Assembly (NCBI RefSeq): GCF_004403985.1
Contig: NZ_SOHL01000030.1
Location: 118,039 to 182,038, forward strand
DNA from: Cryobacterium gelidum
GTDB lineage: Bacteria; Actinomycetota; Actinomycetes; Actinomycetales; Microbacteriaceae
Direction: 5' to 3'
DNA: 64,000 nt
The notes under the pieces were generated by a model. It saw nothing but the letters and a program-made list of their open reading frames with translations, was not told where the DNA came from and ran no database searches. Positions 37,183-45,853 of the stretch are shown in pieces. The translations under genes were made by a program, and so were the position numbers. How positions within the stretch are numbered: position 1 is the first letter of the stretch; each line of letters begins with the position of its first letter.

Positions 37183-38754
37183 ATGTCCCAACCAGCAGAT
37201 GGATCGGCACTGGGCCTGGAGTATTACGGCATAGTGCTCCGGCGACAGTGGCGCGTGATTGTGGGCGGAGTGGTACTAGGAGCTCTGGCGGCCGGGGCAT
37301 TTCTCGTCATCATTCCGTCGACGGCCACCGCCACTACCGATGTGACTATCAACATCATTTCGACTGACCCGTTCAACGCTAGCAAGCAGGCTTCCGGCCT
37401 TCTTGACGGCACGACGGAAACCCAGATCGCTACTTCATATTCCGTCGCCAAAGACGCCGCCGAGCAAATGGGGTCGGGAGTTAGCGCCACCGAGGTGCGT
37501 CGCAACGTTGAAATCGCCGCCGTCACCGGAGCGTCGATCGTGCACATCGCGTTCACGTCCCCAACTGCATCCGGGGCGCACATGGGCGCTGACGCCATCG
37601 CAGACGCCTACCTGGCCTATCGCACCGCACAAGCGCAATCAAAACTCAACGCGATCCTGCAGGGCATCGAAGCTCGCCGCACCGCGCTCGGCGCCGACCT
37701 CGCAGACGCGAACTCCCGCATCAGTTCGTCGGCCCCGAGGAGCGCGGGGGCGAACCAAGCAACGAGCGATAGCGCCCTCATCACCATCGAACTCAACACG
37801 CTCCTCACGCAAAAGGGCGTGTTGTCACAAATTGACACTGCCGGTGGCTCGATTCTCACCACAGCCTCCCAGAACGACATCACGATGAATCCCGACATGA
37901 CGCAGACGCTCGGGGCCGGACTACTGGCTGGAGGGGTCCTCGGACTCATCGCCGCGTTCGCGATCAACCCGCGTGACCAACGGCTGCGGAACGCCTTAGA
38001 AGTATCGCGGGCGACGAATTTCCCCGTGCTCGCGGACATCCGCTCGAAGAGCGCGTCAATCCCGGAGAGCCGAGGGACTCTCGAGCTGCTGCGGACCGCC
38101 CGTGAACGCATCCTCACCGACCTCCCGATCAATACCCAAGTCATTGCAATCTTTGACGACACCGGGGGTCGTTTTCCCTCCGACATTCCAATCAATTTGG
38201 CCGTGGTGCTAGCCCAAAGCGGTCTAACAACCCACCTGATCTTGCCGCGCTCATCTGGCGTTTTCTCCACAACGCTCCACACCAATTTAGATCTCATCGA
38301 GCCCAGCCCTGACGAGTCGGGGGTTACCTATCGGTCGCGCATCTCTCACAACCTTGATGCCACCTTCCCGACAGCCTCAGGACGGGCGAGCGACCTGGAC
38401 TTGGACTTGGACTTGGAAGTTTCAAAATTTATACGCAAGAGAGTGGACGAACTCCGCACGGAGGAGCTGTATTTCTTGGTAGTCGACCGAGCAGCCCCGC
38501 GATCTAGCGTTCTTGCCGCCTTGCGCCTCTCCGAGGCCGCGATCGTGGTGGTCGGTCTGCGTCACAGCAAGGTCGACGGAGTCGCGGATATCGTCACCGA
38601 ATCCGCCCGTCTGGGAACCGCCTTTCTCGGCACGATCACTGTGCCCCAGGAGCGCAGCCTCCCCGCGCCGAACGGTTCGACCGCGCCAGACATGCACGAC
38701 CGTAAGAGCAGCGACGCTGATTCCCGCGCAGTATCATCGCCGGCACAGAAATGA
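37183..38754 (+). CDS. Wzz-type protein with degenerate tyrosine-kinase domain
   Basis: The 523-residue protein has membrane helices at about 20-45 and 240-265 that enclose a Wzz domain. The cytoplasmic part aligns with the BY-kinase at 30344: IFDDTGGRFPSDIPINLAVVLA takes the place of Walker A, with the Gly-Lys-Ser/Thr lost, and LYFLVVDRAAPRSSVLAALRL takes the place of Walker B. It is probably a catalytically dead partner. A DLDLDLDLE run encoded by tandem GACTTG units lies near 406-414. I chose the ATG at 37183 (AGGGG upstream); the frame extends to 37075. It overlaps the next gene by ATGA. Confidence 0.85.
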   Translation: MSQPADGSALGLEYYGIVLRRQWRVIVGGVVLGALAAGAFLVIIPSTATATTDVTINIISTDPFNASKQASGLLDGTTETQIATSYSVAKDAAEQMGSGVSATEVRRNVEIAAVTGASIVHIAFTSPTASGAHMGADAIADAYLAYRTAQAQSKLNAILQGIEARRTALGADLADANSRISSSAPRSAGANQATSDSALITIELNTLLTQKGVLSQIDTAGGSILTTASQNDITMNPDMTQTLGAGLLAGGVLGLIAAFAINPRDQRLRNALEVSRATNFPVLADIRSKSASIPESRGTLELLRTARERILTDLPINTQVIAIFDDTGGRFPSDIPINLAVVLAQSGLTTHLILPRSSGVFSTTLHTNLDLIEPSPDESGVTYRSRISHNLDATFPTASGRASDLDLDLDLEVSKFIRKRVDELRTEELYFLVVDRAAPRSSVLAALRLSEAAIVVVGLRHSKVDGVADIVTESARLGTAFLGTITVPQERSLPAPNGSTAPDMHDRKSSDADSRAVSSPAQK

Positions 38755-39521
38755 GCACGACGGACCATAAAGCGTTGCGCACGAGCGTCTTGCGCGTACC
38801 CGTTGATCCGTTCGGGCAAGATCAGATCGTCGACATCGTCATGAAATGGACCGACGGGCCGCACACACACGTCGCCGTCGGCGTGAATGCCATGGTCTGC
38901 AATCTAGCGGCGACGAATGACGACTTTCACGGGAAGGTCATGGCGGCGGATCTCAGCTACGCCGATGGCCAGTCCGTTGTTTGGGCGGCGCGACTTCTCG
39001 GCGGACGCGTTCCGGAGCGAGTCGCAACGACCGATCTCATTGACGCGCTTGCATCGATCTCAGCGTTGACCGGCAAGAAACTCTTCTTCTACGGCGCTAA
39101 ACCCGGAGTGGCGGAGCGTGCCGCATCCCAGCTGCGTCACGTTCACCCGGATCTGCAGGTTGCAACCCGAGACGGCTACGTTTCGCATGACGGTATGCCC
39201 CAGCTGATTGATGAGATCAACGCTTCCGGGGCTCACATCCTGTTCGTGGGGCTGGGCGAACCACGGCAACAGGATTGGGTATCCCAGTATCGCGACCGAC
39301 TCACGGTTCCCGCCATTCTGACCTGCGGTGGCTTATTCGACTGGGTGAGCGGCGACAACAAGCGTGCTCCCGCCTGGATGATTGCGGCTGGGCTCGAGTG
39401 GCTCTGGCGGCTGATCATCGAGCCACGGCGGCTCGCTTCCCGGTATCTTCTGGGCAATCCGGCTTTTCTCTACCGCCTCGGCAAGCAGGTAGTGAGCGTG
39501 CGGCGTGGGTCAGCCAGGTGA
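38751..39521 (+). CDS. WecG/TagA/CpsF family glycosyltransferase
   Basis: The 256-residue GT26 enzyme transfers a sugar (ManNAc-type in known members) from a UDP donor to a lipid-linked acceptor. Motifs include AVGVNAMVCNLA, the catalytic-region ADLSYADGQSVVWAAR, FFYGAKPGVAERAA, VGLGEPRQQDWV, and the C-terminal AGLEWLWRLIIEPRR. Start overlaps the preceding stop and the end overlaps the flippase by 17 bp. Confidence 0.93.
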   Translation: MSTTDHKALRTSVLRVPVDPFGQDQIVDIVMKWTDGPHTHVAVGVNAMVCNLAATNDDFHGKVMAADLSYADGQSVVWAARLLGGRVPERVATTDLIDALASISALTGKKLFFYGAKPGVAERAASQLRHVHPDLQVATRDGYVSHDGMPQLIDEINASGAHILFVGLGEPRQQDWVSQYRDRLTVPAILTCGGLFDWVSGDNKRAPAWMIAAGLEWLWRLIIEPRRLASRYLLGNPAFLYRLGKQVVSVRRGSAR

Positions 39522-41046
39522 CGTGAGTGCTTCAGAGCTAGAATCCCGCGCACAGGATTCGCGGCTGATCGCGCGTCAGGGGGTAGCGAGCTTTCTGGGG
39601 TCGGCGACCAGCGCGATCATGGGCTTCATCCTGATCGTCGTTCTTGCCCGCACTCTCGGCGACGTTGGTTCCGGTGTTGTTCTGCAAGCCATCGCCGTTT
39701 TCACCATCGTGTTGAGCCTCGCCCGCGCCGGAATGGACTCCGCCGCGGTGTGGATCATGCCGCGCCTTGTCGCGCACGATCCGGTGCGGATCCGGAGCGC
39801 CCTCGGCACGATGTTTTTCGTGACGGCGATCAGCAGCTCGGTGTGCGCCGTCGCCACGGCGTTGCTGGCCCCCGGCTTTGCTCTGAGTGGAGACAGCCAT
39901 TCCGACGAGGTCGTGCGCGCTGTGACGGTTGCCGGTTGGTTTCTTCCGGCCGGAGCGCTCCTCTTGGTTGCCTTGGCCGTGACGCGAGGTCTCGGAGGCA
40001 TCGTCCCCTACATGGGTGTCGGAAGCGTTGGGCTGCCAGTAGTGCGCTCGATAGTGGTATGGCTGGCCGCCACCGCGGGTGGGTCTTTTGTCGCAGTGAC
40101 GCTGGCTTGGGCGGCACCTCTGCCAGTTGCACTCATCGCCGTCCTGATCATCGTGAGATTTCAAGTTCGTCGACACGAGCGGGCCGCCGAGACGCGCGGT
40201 TCCTGGCGCCCGATCGCGGCGCTGCGGCAAAGCATCTTGAGCTATGCACTACCCCGCACGGTGTCGGCCGGACTCGAGCAGACCCTCATCTGGCTTGACG
40301 TGATCATGGTCGGTGTGATCGCGGGTTCGGCGGCAGCGGGAGTCTACGGAGGAGCGAGTCGGTTCGTCGCCGCCGGATTGGTTATCGATACTGCGCTTCG
40401 GATCGTGGTCTCGACGCGCTTCAGCACCCTCCTCTTTGAGAAGAAACTTGTGGAGGTTGAAGCGCTCTATCGGGTCGCCGCCACCTTCCTCGTGCTTTTC
40501 GGCACGCCGATTTACTTGCTCCTTGCCGTCTTCGCCCCTATCGTACTGAGTTGGCTCGGACCCGGATTCGAGCAGGGATCGACGGCCCTCGTCATTCTGT
40601 GCGTCGGCGCCACCCTTGCTTTCACTGCAGGAAACATCCACTCGGTGCTCCTGATGAGCGGGCGAAGCGGGTGGGCGGCGATCAATAAGGGAGTCGTACT
40701 TCTGGTCAATGTGGCCGGCAACCTAGTCCTGATTCCGCTCATCGGCATCACCGGTGCGGCTCTGTCCTGGGCGTTTTGCATGTTGCTCGACGCGACGTTG
40801 GCGGTGATCGAGGTGCGGCGATTCCTCGGCATCCGAATGGGAGTCGGTACAGTCGCCTACGCACTGCTCGTGCCGGTCGTCACATTCGGCGCTCCCGCAA
40901 TCACCCTGAGGCTGACCGTTGGGGCTACGTTTCAGGCGCTAGTTCTCGCAGCCGCAATAGGGGCGATTCTGTTCGTCGGATGGTGTGCGCTCGATCGAAA
41001 GAGGCTGCACCTGCACGATCTTCGCATAATCACCCGACGGCGTTAG
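39505..41046 (+). CDS. Wzx-like polysaccharide flippase
   Basis: The 513-residue protein has about 14 hydrophobic helices and belongs to the MOP/PST exporter superfamily (polysaccharide biosynthesis protein). The N-terminal RQGVASFLGSATSAIMGFILIVVLARTLG is typical. It probably flips the lipid-linked repeat unit across the membrane. The GTG at 39505 overlaps the upstream gene; a second GTG at 39523 with AGGTGA just ahead is equally possible. Confidence 0.9.
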   Translation: MGQPGDVSASELESRAQDSRLIARQGVASFLGSATSAIMGFILIVVLARTLGDVGSGVVLQAIAVFTIVLSLARAGMDSAAVWIMPRLVAHDPVRIRSALGTMFFVTAISSSVCAVATALLAPGFALSGDSHSDEVVRAVTVAGWFLPAGALLLVALAVTRGLGGIVPYMGVGSVGLPVVRSIVVWLAATAGGSFVAVTLAWAAPLPVALIAVLIIVRFQVRRHERAAETRGSWRPIAALRQSILSYALPRTVSAGLEQTLIWLDVIMVGVIAGSAAAGVYGGASRFVAAGLVIDTALRIVVSTRFSTLLFEKKLVEVEALYRVAATFLVLFGTPIYLLLAVFAPIVLSWLGPGFEQGSTALVILCVGATLAFTAGNIHSVLLMSGRSGWAAINKGVVLLVNVAGNLVLIPLIGITGAALSWAFCMLLDATLAVIEVRRFLGIRMGVGTVAYALLVPVVTFGAPAITLRLTVGATFQALVLAAAIGAILFVGWCALDRKRLHLHDLRIITRRR

Positions 41047-41188
41047 CGCGTCTTCTCCACCCTCTGTCGAAGCGATCATCAGGAGATTGCCCGAAAGGGG
41101 GGTGTCGGGTGCGAAGCAGACGCGTAGTGTGTGCTTTATGTTGAAATTTCGTCAGCTTCTCTTCGGTGTCAGTTTCGACCCAGAGCAC

Positions 41189-41216
41189 CCTGCGGACTCA
41201 ATCTGCAGGAAATTGC
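41189..41216 (+). repeat. Copy 3 of the polysaccharide-locus spacer motif
   Basis: The bases CCTGCGGACTCAATCTGCAG followed by GAAATTGC align with copies 1 and 2 through CCTG-N3-ACYCRAWCTGCAGGRAA. It lies 94 bp upstream of the next gene start, similar to copy 1. The match is weaker than that of the other two. Confidence 0.5.
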
Positions 41217-41310
41217 GCCTGGATTCGCTACCGGTCTTGCCGTTGCGAACCATGACTGCTCAGCGCTCGCGTCACGCCGACCTGCTCCCATCAGACGAGA
41301 GAATATTCGC

Positions 41311-42042
41311 ATGAGCGCGCCCGTGGGCTCCCCGACGCCGGAAGACGGCGTCACCCAAAAGCCGTCAGTGCGGCGCAGCGCCACACGGAAGCGCATCGCT
41401 TGGGTCACAGTTGCCCTGCTCGCAACTGTCGCGGTGGTCGGCGTGGCCTGGGACGCTTGGCCTGCAGGGAAGAGTAGTACCGCCGAGGGGGCCCCTGCGA
41501 CGCCTAATCAGCCGGTCGAAGCATCAACGTCTACGCTGACTCCAACTCCGACTTCAACTCCGACCTCGTCACCGAGCGCGCCAATTTCGACGTCCTCGCC
41601 CAGCACACCGGCGACCCCCAGCCCCCCTCCGCTGAAAGATGCCACTGTCACGGTGTCAGAGTTTCTTGCTGCCACCGCGATCATCGCACCGGACGCTCCG
41701 GATACCGCCGACCAGTTAGCGAAGGTGGCAGCCGGTTCCATCATCGCTGAAATCGAGAATGATCAGCAGGAACTGGTCGCCAACGGTTGGACGCAGGAGG
41801 GCACGCCGGTAGTGGACTCGTTGAGCATTGTGAGTAATGACGCCACCGCGTCGCCGCCGAGCGCTGTCGTTCAAGCGTGCATCGACTCCAGCGCGGTAGT
41901 CACCTTCGATTCCGACGGGAAGCCGCTGGCTGGACCAGGAGATGCGAAGCCCGACCGGGCGCTGAACATCTTCAAGCTGCAGCACGACGGTACTTCCTGG
42001 CGCGTGACAGCACGCTCTTTCCCCAACGACACCACGTGCTGA
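41311..42042 (+). CDS. Membrane-anchored protein with PT-rich stalk and NTF2-like domain
   Basis: The 243-residue protein has a basic cytoplasmic start, one membrane helix (about 30-50), and a Thr/Pro/Ser stalk (about 65-112). An extracellular domain of about 130 residues follows, with VVQACIDSSAVVTFDSDGKPL and DGTSWRVTARSFPNDTTC. The pattern suggests an NTF2/SnoaL-like fold with a possible disulfide. I chose the ATG at 41311 because ACGAGAGA lies upstream. Its position between Wzx and the 951-aa secreted protein suggests a part in polymer export or attachment. No function is known. Confidence 0.78.
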   Translation: MSAPVGSPTPEDGVTQKPSVRRSATRKRIAWVTVALLATVAVVGVAWDAWPAGKSSTAEGAPATPNQPVEASTSTLTPTPTSTPTSSPSAPISTSSPSTPATPSPPPLKDATVTVSEFLAATAIIAPDAPDTADQLAKVAAGSIIAEIENDQQELVANGWTQEGTPVVDSLSIVSNDATASPPSAVVQACIDSSAVVTFDSDGKPLAGPGDAKPDRALNIFKLQHDGTSWRVTARSFPNDTTC

Positions 42043-42109
42043 CCGCTAGCACTCATCGATTCGTAATAGTCCCCTGAAAACGCCGCCATTCCCAACAAGG
42101 AGAATTGAT

Positions 42110-44965
42110 ATGACGCTTACCCCAGGCGTTTCGAATCGTTCGATGGCTTCACGCTTGGGGCCGCTTCTGGCGGCCGGCATCGTGTTGATGTCCGTGCTCG
42201 TACCGACAAGTAGTAAAGCTGCGACAAGCATTCCGGCGCCTGACGGGCTGTCGTCTGCCACAGCGGCAGCGTCATGTTGGGAAGTCAAGCAGCTCACGCC
42301 TGCGGCACCGAGTGGCGTGTATTGGCTGGGAACTCCCACACTGGGCGCACCCCAACAGTTCTACTGCGATCAGGTCACGAGCGGGGGCGGTTGGGTTCTG
42401 GTCGGGCGCGGCCGGGAGGGCTGGTCGCAATCAAATGAAGGCGCGGGAACACCAGCGGACGTTCACGGCACGATCACCGGCCAGGCCGCGTTCGCACCGA
42501 AACAACTCTCCAGCAAAGTGATCGGCGGCCTACTCAACGGCCAGCAGGTCAAAGCGCTCCCGGATGGAATTCGACTCAGCCGAGCAACCAACACCGCAGG
42601 CACGACCTGGCAGGAGTCGACGTTCGCTTTCTCCTCACCGCGGGTTGAATGGTCGTGGATGTTCGGCAATGTCCAGCGCCTCGCCTCGTGGAAAATCGGA
42701 ACGGTTACGGGCACCACCGGCCTGACTCAGGCGTTCGGTTCCGGCACCACTCAGGACCGAATTGAGACGGCTACAGGGGCAACCCCCGGCTACTCACCAG
42801 GATTCGGGTTCGGCAGTGCCGCTCGGGGCACTCCCGATGCGAGCAGCTATATCTGGGCGTCAAGCACGACCGCGGGGTATCCGCGACCGTTCACCCAGGT
42901 GTACCTGCGTCCAAAGCTTTTGAGTTCGACCATCTACGCTGCAATTCCCGACAGGGGAACGGAAAAAGTCGAGCAGGCCGGCGTTGCGGAGAGCTTCGCT
43001 GTCCCCACCGCCTGGGGTGTCAGTGGAATCGGTGCCGGACCGAATACCGTGGAGGGCAGCAACGAAGTTTCCGCGTTCGCAGAGAGCAATGGCGTCGTGT
43101 ACGTCGGCGGAAACTTCCTCACCGTGCAGAAGACGGCTGCAGGTGGATCCCAGGTCGCACAGGCGTATCTAGCCGCCTTCGACGTGAAGTCGGGTGCGTG
43201 GATCTCCTCGTTCAGGCCCACCTTTGACAAACAGGTCAAGGCTCTCGCCGTCTTACCCAACGGAAATCTTGCCGTCGGCGGATTTTTCGGCCAAGTGAAC
43301 GGACAGTCGCGTCCGGGGCTGGTCGTACTGAACCCGACGACCGGCGTCACCGCCACCGCCTTCACGACACAACTGACTAACAGTCTGAGCGGCGGGGTGC
43401 CCATTGTCCGGGCGCTCGACGTGCAGAATGACTGGCTGTACATCGGCGGCACGTTCACACATATGACCGGCGGCACGGCGACCAGTCAGGTTTACTTGCG
43501 CTCTGCCGGTCGGGTCTCGGTCAGCAACGGAACGCCTGATTCGACCTGGAATCCGGAGTTCAACGGCACTGTGGTCTCGCTCGACGCCTCTTCGATCGGT
43601 GACCGCGTGTATTTCGCCGGTTTCTTCAGCGCCTCAAAGGCGACGGCAGCCGTGAAGGGCGCCGTAATCAACACGTCCGACGCGTCGGTCATCCCATGGA
43701 CGATCAATTTTTCCAGCACGAAAGCCAACTATCAGCAAACTGTCAAGGAAGTAGGAGGGATCGTTTGGATCGGCGGATCAGAACATATGCTGTACAGCTA
43801 TGACCGCACTGCAATGACGGAAAAGAGCAGCAATGTCGGCAATGCCGGAGGTGATTTCCAGGCCATCTCGACTGACGGCTCGGTCATCTACGGCGGCTGC
43901 CACTGCTTCTTCTCGAACTATCACGGCTCGCACACTTGGCCGTCGGTGGGCACCGGCTGGACTCAAGCGACGAAGATCAGTAGCGCCGGCGCTTGGGACA
44001 ATGTGACCGGAGCACCACTCCCGCAGTTCAGCCCGATTGTGAATCAGCGAGTCGGCGCGGGCGCGTGGGCACTCTTCAATGACTCATTGGGGAACACCTG
44101 GTTTGGCGGGGACTACAGGGCGTCGGTGAAAGCCGGGTTCGTTCGCCAATGGTCCGGGGGGTTCGTGCGATTCGCTCATAACGATTCGCAGGCACCGACC
44201 GTACCGTCAGCACTCACGGTCTCGACATCGGCTAGCGGTGACACCCTCAATTGGTCCGGCTCGTCTGACGATCGTGGAGCCGTGAGCTACCAGATTCTGC
44301 GGAACGACAGGGTTATTGCGACGGCACCGTCCCTCAGTATCACTGTCGCAGCCGCCCCCGTTGGCACGAAGTATTTTGTTCGAGCCGTTGACGGTTCAGG
44401 AAACTGGTCGTCAAGCACGCCGGCTGCCCTAGTCTCAACGACGCCCCCGCCCGGTTCAGGCAATCCCATCCTGATCGACGCCGGAAGCACGTGGAGTTAC
44501 TACTACTCGACGACGGACCCAACTTCCGGCTGGCAGGCGCCTACCTATGACGCCTCAAGCTGGTCAACCGGTCCAGCCCCGATCGGCTGGGGACAGACGA
44601 CCCTGGGCACGACTCTCTCGAGGGTTGCACCTCAAGCCCTCACCTCGTATTACCGCAAGTCGTTCAGTGTGGCCGATGCATCGAAAATCGCCTCAGTGAA
44701 GCTGACGACACGCGCGGACGATGGAATCGTCGTCTACGTGAATGGCGCAGAGGTGGTGCGTTCGAACATCGGCACCGGCACTGTAACGTCATCGACCTAC
44801 GCCACATCGGCTATTTCGGCCACGAACGCGCTGGCAAACCCGGTAACGGTCACGGTACCGGGATCTGCGTTCGTGACCGGGACGAACCTGATCACGGCTG
44901 AGGTGCACTCCAATTACCGCACTACCCCGAGCGCTAGCTTCGAGCTAACGGCCGTGGTGCAGTAA
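42110..44965 (+). CDS. Large secreted fibrinogen-like, propeller and Fn3 protein
   Basis: The 951-residue protein has a signal peptide (about 1-38). A fibrinogen-C-like region follows (about 56-280) with SCWEVKQL, QFYCDQVTSGGGWVLVGRGREGW and Trp-rich strands. Residues of about 315-700 form repeated blades such as VVYVGGNF, LAVGGFFG and LYIGGTFTHM. A fibronectin III domain (about 705-785) and a C-terminal galactose-binding-like domain (about 795-951) follow. AAGGAG precedes the ATG. In animals, fibrinogen-like domains bind sugars, so this may be a lectin that binds the exopolysaccharide (inference). No sorting motif is seen. Confidence 0.85.
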   Translation: MTLTPGVSNRSMASRLGPLLAAGIVLMSVLVPTSSKAATSIPAPDGLSSATAAASCWEVKQLTPAAPSGVYWLGTPTLGAPQQFYCDQVTSGGGWVLVGRGREGWSQSNEGAGTPADVHGTITGQAAFAPKQLSSKVIGGLLNGQQVKALPDGIRLSRATNTAGTTWQESTFAFSSPRVEWSWMFGNVQRLASWKIGTVTGTTGLTQAFGSGTTQDRIETATGATPGYSPGFGFGSAARGTPDASSYIWASSTTAGYPRPFTQVYLRPKLLSSTIYAAIPDRGTEKVEQAGVAESFAVPTAWGVSGIGAGPNTVEGSNEVSAFAESNGVVYVGGNFLTVQKTAAGGSQVAQAYLAAFDVKSGAWISSFRPTFDKQVKALAVLPNGNLAVGGFFGQVNGQSRPGLVVLNPTTGVTATAFTTQLTNSLSGGVPIVRALDVQNDWLYIGGTFTHMTGGTATSQVYLRSAGRVSVSNGTPDSTWNPEFNGTVVSLDASSIGDRVYFAGFFSASKATAAVKGAVINTSDASVIPWTINFSSTKANYQQTVKEVGGIVWIGGSEHMLYSYDRTAMTEKSSNVGNAGGDFQAISTDGSVIYGGCHCFFSNYHGSHTWPSVGTGWTQATKISSAGAWDNVTGAPLPQFSPIVNQRVGAGAWALFNDSLGNTWFGGDYRASVKAGFVRQWSGGFVRFAHNDSQAPTVPSALTVSTSASGDTLNWSGSSDDRGAVSYQILRNDRVIATAPSLSITVAAAPVGTKYFVRAVDGSGNWSSSTPAALVSTTPPPGSGNPILIDAGSTWSYYYSTTDPTSGWQAPTYDASSWSTGPAPIGWGQTTLGTTLSRVAPQALTSYYRKSFSVADASKIASVKLTTRADDGIVVYVNGAEVVRSNIGTGTVTSSTYATSAISATNALANPVTVTVPGSAFVTGTNLITAEVHSNYRTTPSASFELTAVVQ

Positions 44966-44997
44966 GTAAATGGGTACGTAGGACGAGGAAAAATCAC

Positions 44998-45840
44998 ATG
45001 ACACGCTCTTCACTGGCGTTACCGGTGCCGACGGCATTGCCGGTGCCGGAAGCCTCGCTGGCGCCGGAACCATCGGCCTTGCCGGCATCGGACGACACCT
45101 CCCGACCTGCCGTTGCGACCGAACGCGCCTTCCTCGCCGCTCTCCGCGGCCTACGCACCGCGCAAAAGCCGGGCAACGGGGTACCTGCGTATACCCGATG
45201 GGTCAATCGGCGTCTTGCCCGATTCGCGGCGGCGTTGGCGTACTCCCGCGGTTGGTCGGCGAATGCTGTCACAGCGACTTCCGCGCTCTTCTCGGTAGGT
45301 GGTCTATCACTCCTTATAGCGCTCCCCCCGAGCGTTGGAAGCGGCGTCGGAGCAGCGGTTCTTCTGGCGATCGGTTACGTTCTAGATTCAGCCGACGGGC
45401 AGGTCGCGCGCTTGGGAAAAACCGGCGGCCCATCGGGCGAATGGCTCGACCACGTGGTCGATGCCATGCGCACACCGGCGATACACCTCGCCGTGCTCAT
45501 CGGGCTGTATGCCGTGCCCGGAATCGGAACCTGGCCGCTTCTGATCGCCATCGGGTACTGCCTAGTGAGCTGCGGTCAGTTCCTTAGCCAGATTCTGTCG
45601 GAACAGCTGGCCGGCCCCGCCGTGCCGATATCCGACACCGCCGGGATCAAGCAATCGCTGGTACTCGTACCGACCGACACCGGCACACTCTGTTGGATCT
45701 TTCTACTCTGGGGCGCGCCGACCGTTTTTGTCTGGGTCTACGCCCTCATGTTCCTTCTTAACACGGTGCATGCCGCGATCTCAATGCGCAGAAAATATGT
45801 TCGGCTCGTCGCGCTCAATCAGCAGTTCGCCCGCGGATGA
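44998..45840 (+). CDS. CDP-alcohol phosphatidyltransferase family enzyme
   Basis: The 280-residue membrane protein has the full family motif DSADGQVAR-x8-G-x3-D-x3-D (near 133-156, ending SGEWLDHVVDA) and about six membrane helices. The N-terminal about 40 residues are a low-complexity Pro/Ala/Leu/Glu tail from imperfect repeats. The family transfers a phospho-alcohol from a CDP donor. With the TagD-like enzyme in the same locus, phosphoglycerol or another phospho-alcohol could be put on the polysaccharide or its lipid. GAGGAAAA lies ahead of the ATG. Confidence 0.9.
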   Translation: MTRSSLALPVPTALPVPEASLAPEPSALPASDDTSRPAVATERAFLAALRGLRTAQKPGNGVPAYTRWVNRRLARFAAALAYSRGWSANAVTATSALFSVGGLSLLIALPPSVGSGVGAAVLLAIGYVLDSADGQVARLGKTGGPSGEWLDHVVDAMRTPAIHLAVLIGLYAVPGIGTWPLLIAIGYCLVSCGQFLSQILSEQLAGPAVPISDTAGIKQSLVLVPTDTGTLCWIFLLWGAPTVFVWVYALMFLLNTVHAAISMRRKYVRLVALNQQFARG

Positions 45841-45853
45841 GTAAAGCCGTCTA

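Noticed and set aside
45018..45090. Imperfect CCGGTGCCG-type repeats as an insertion or recombination site
   Set aside because: They encode the Pro/Ala/Leu tail of the CDP-alcohol transferase in frame and need no other explanation.
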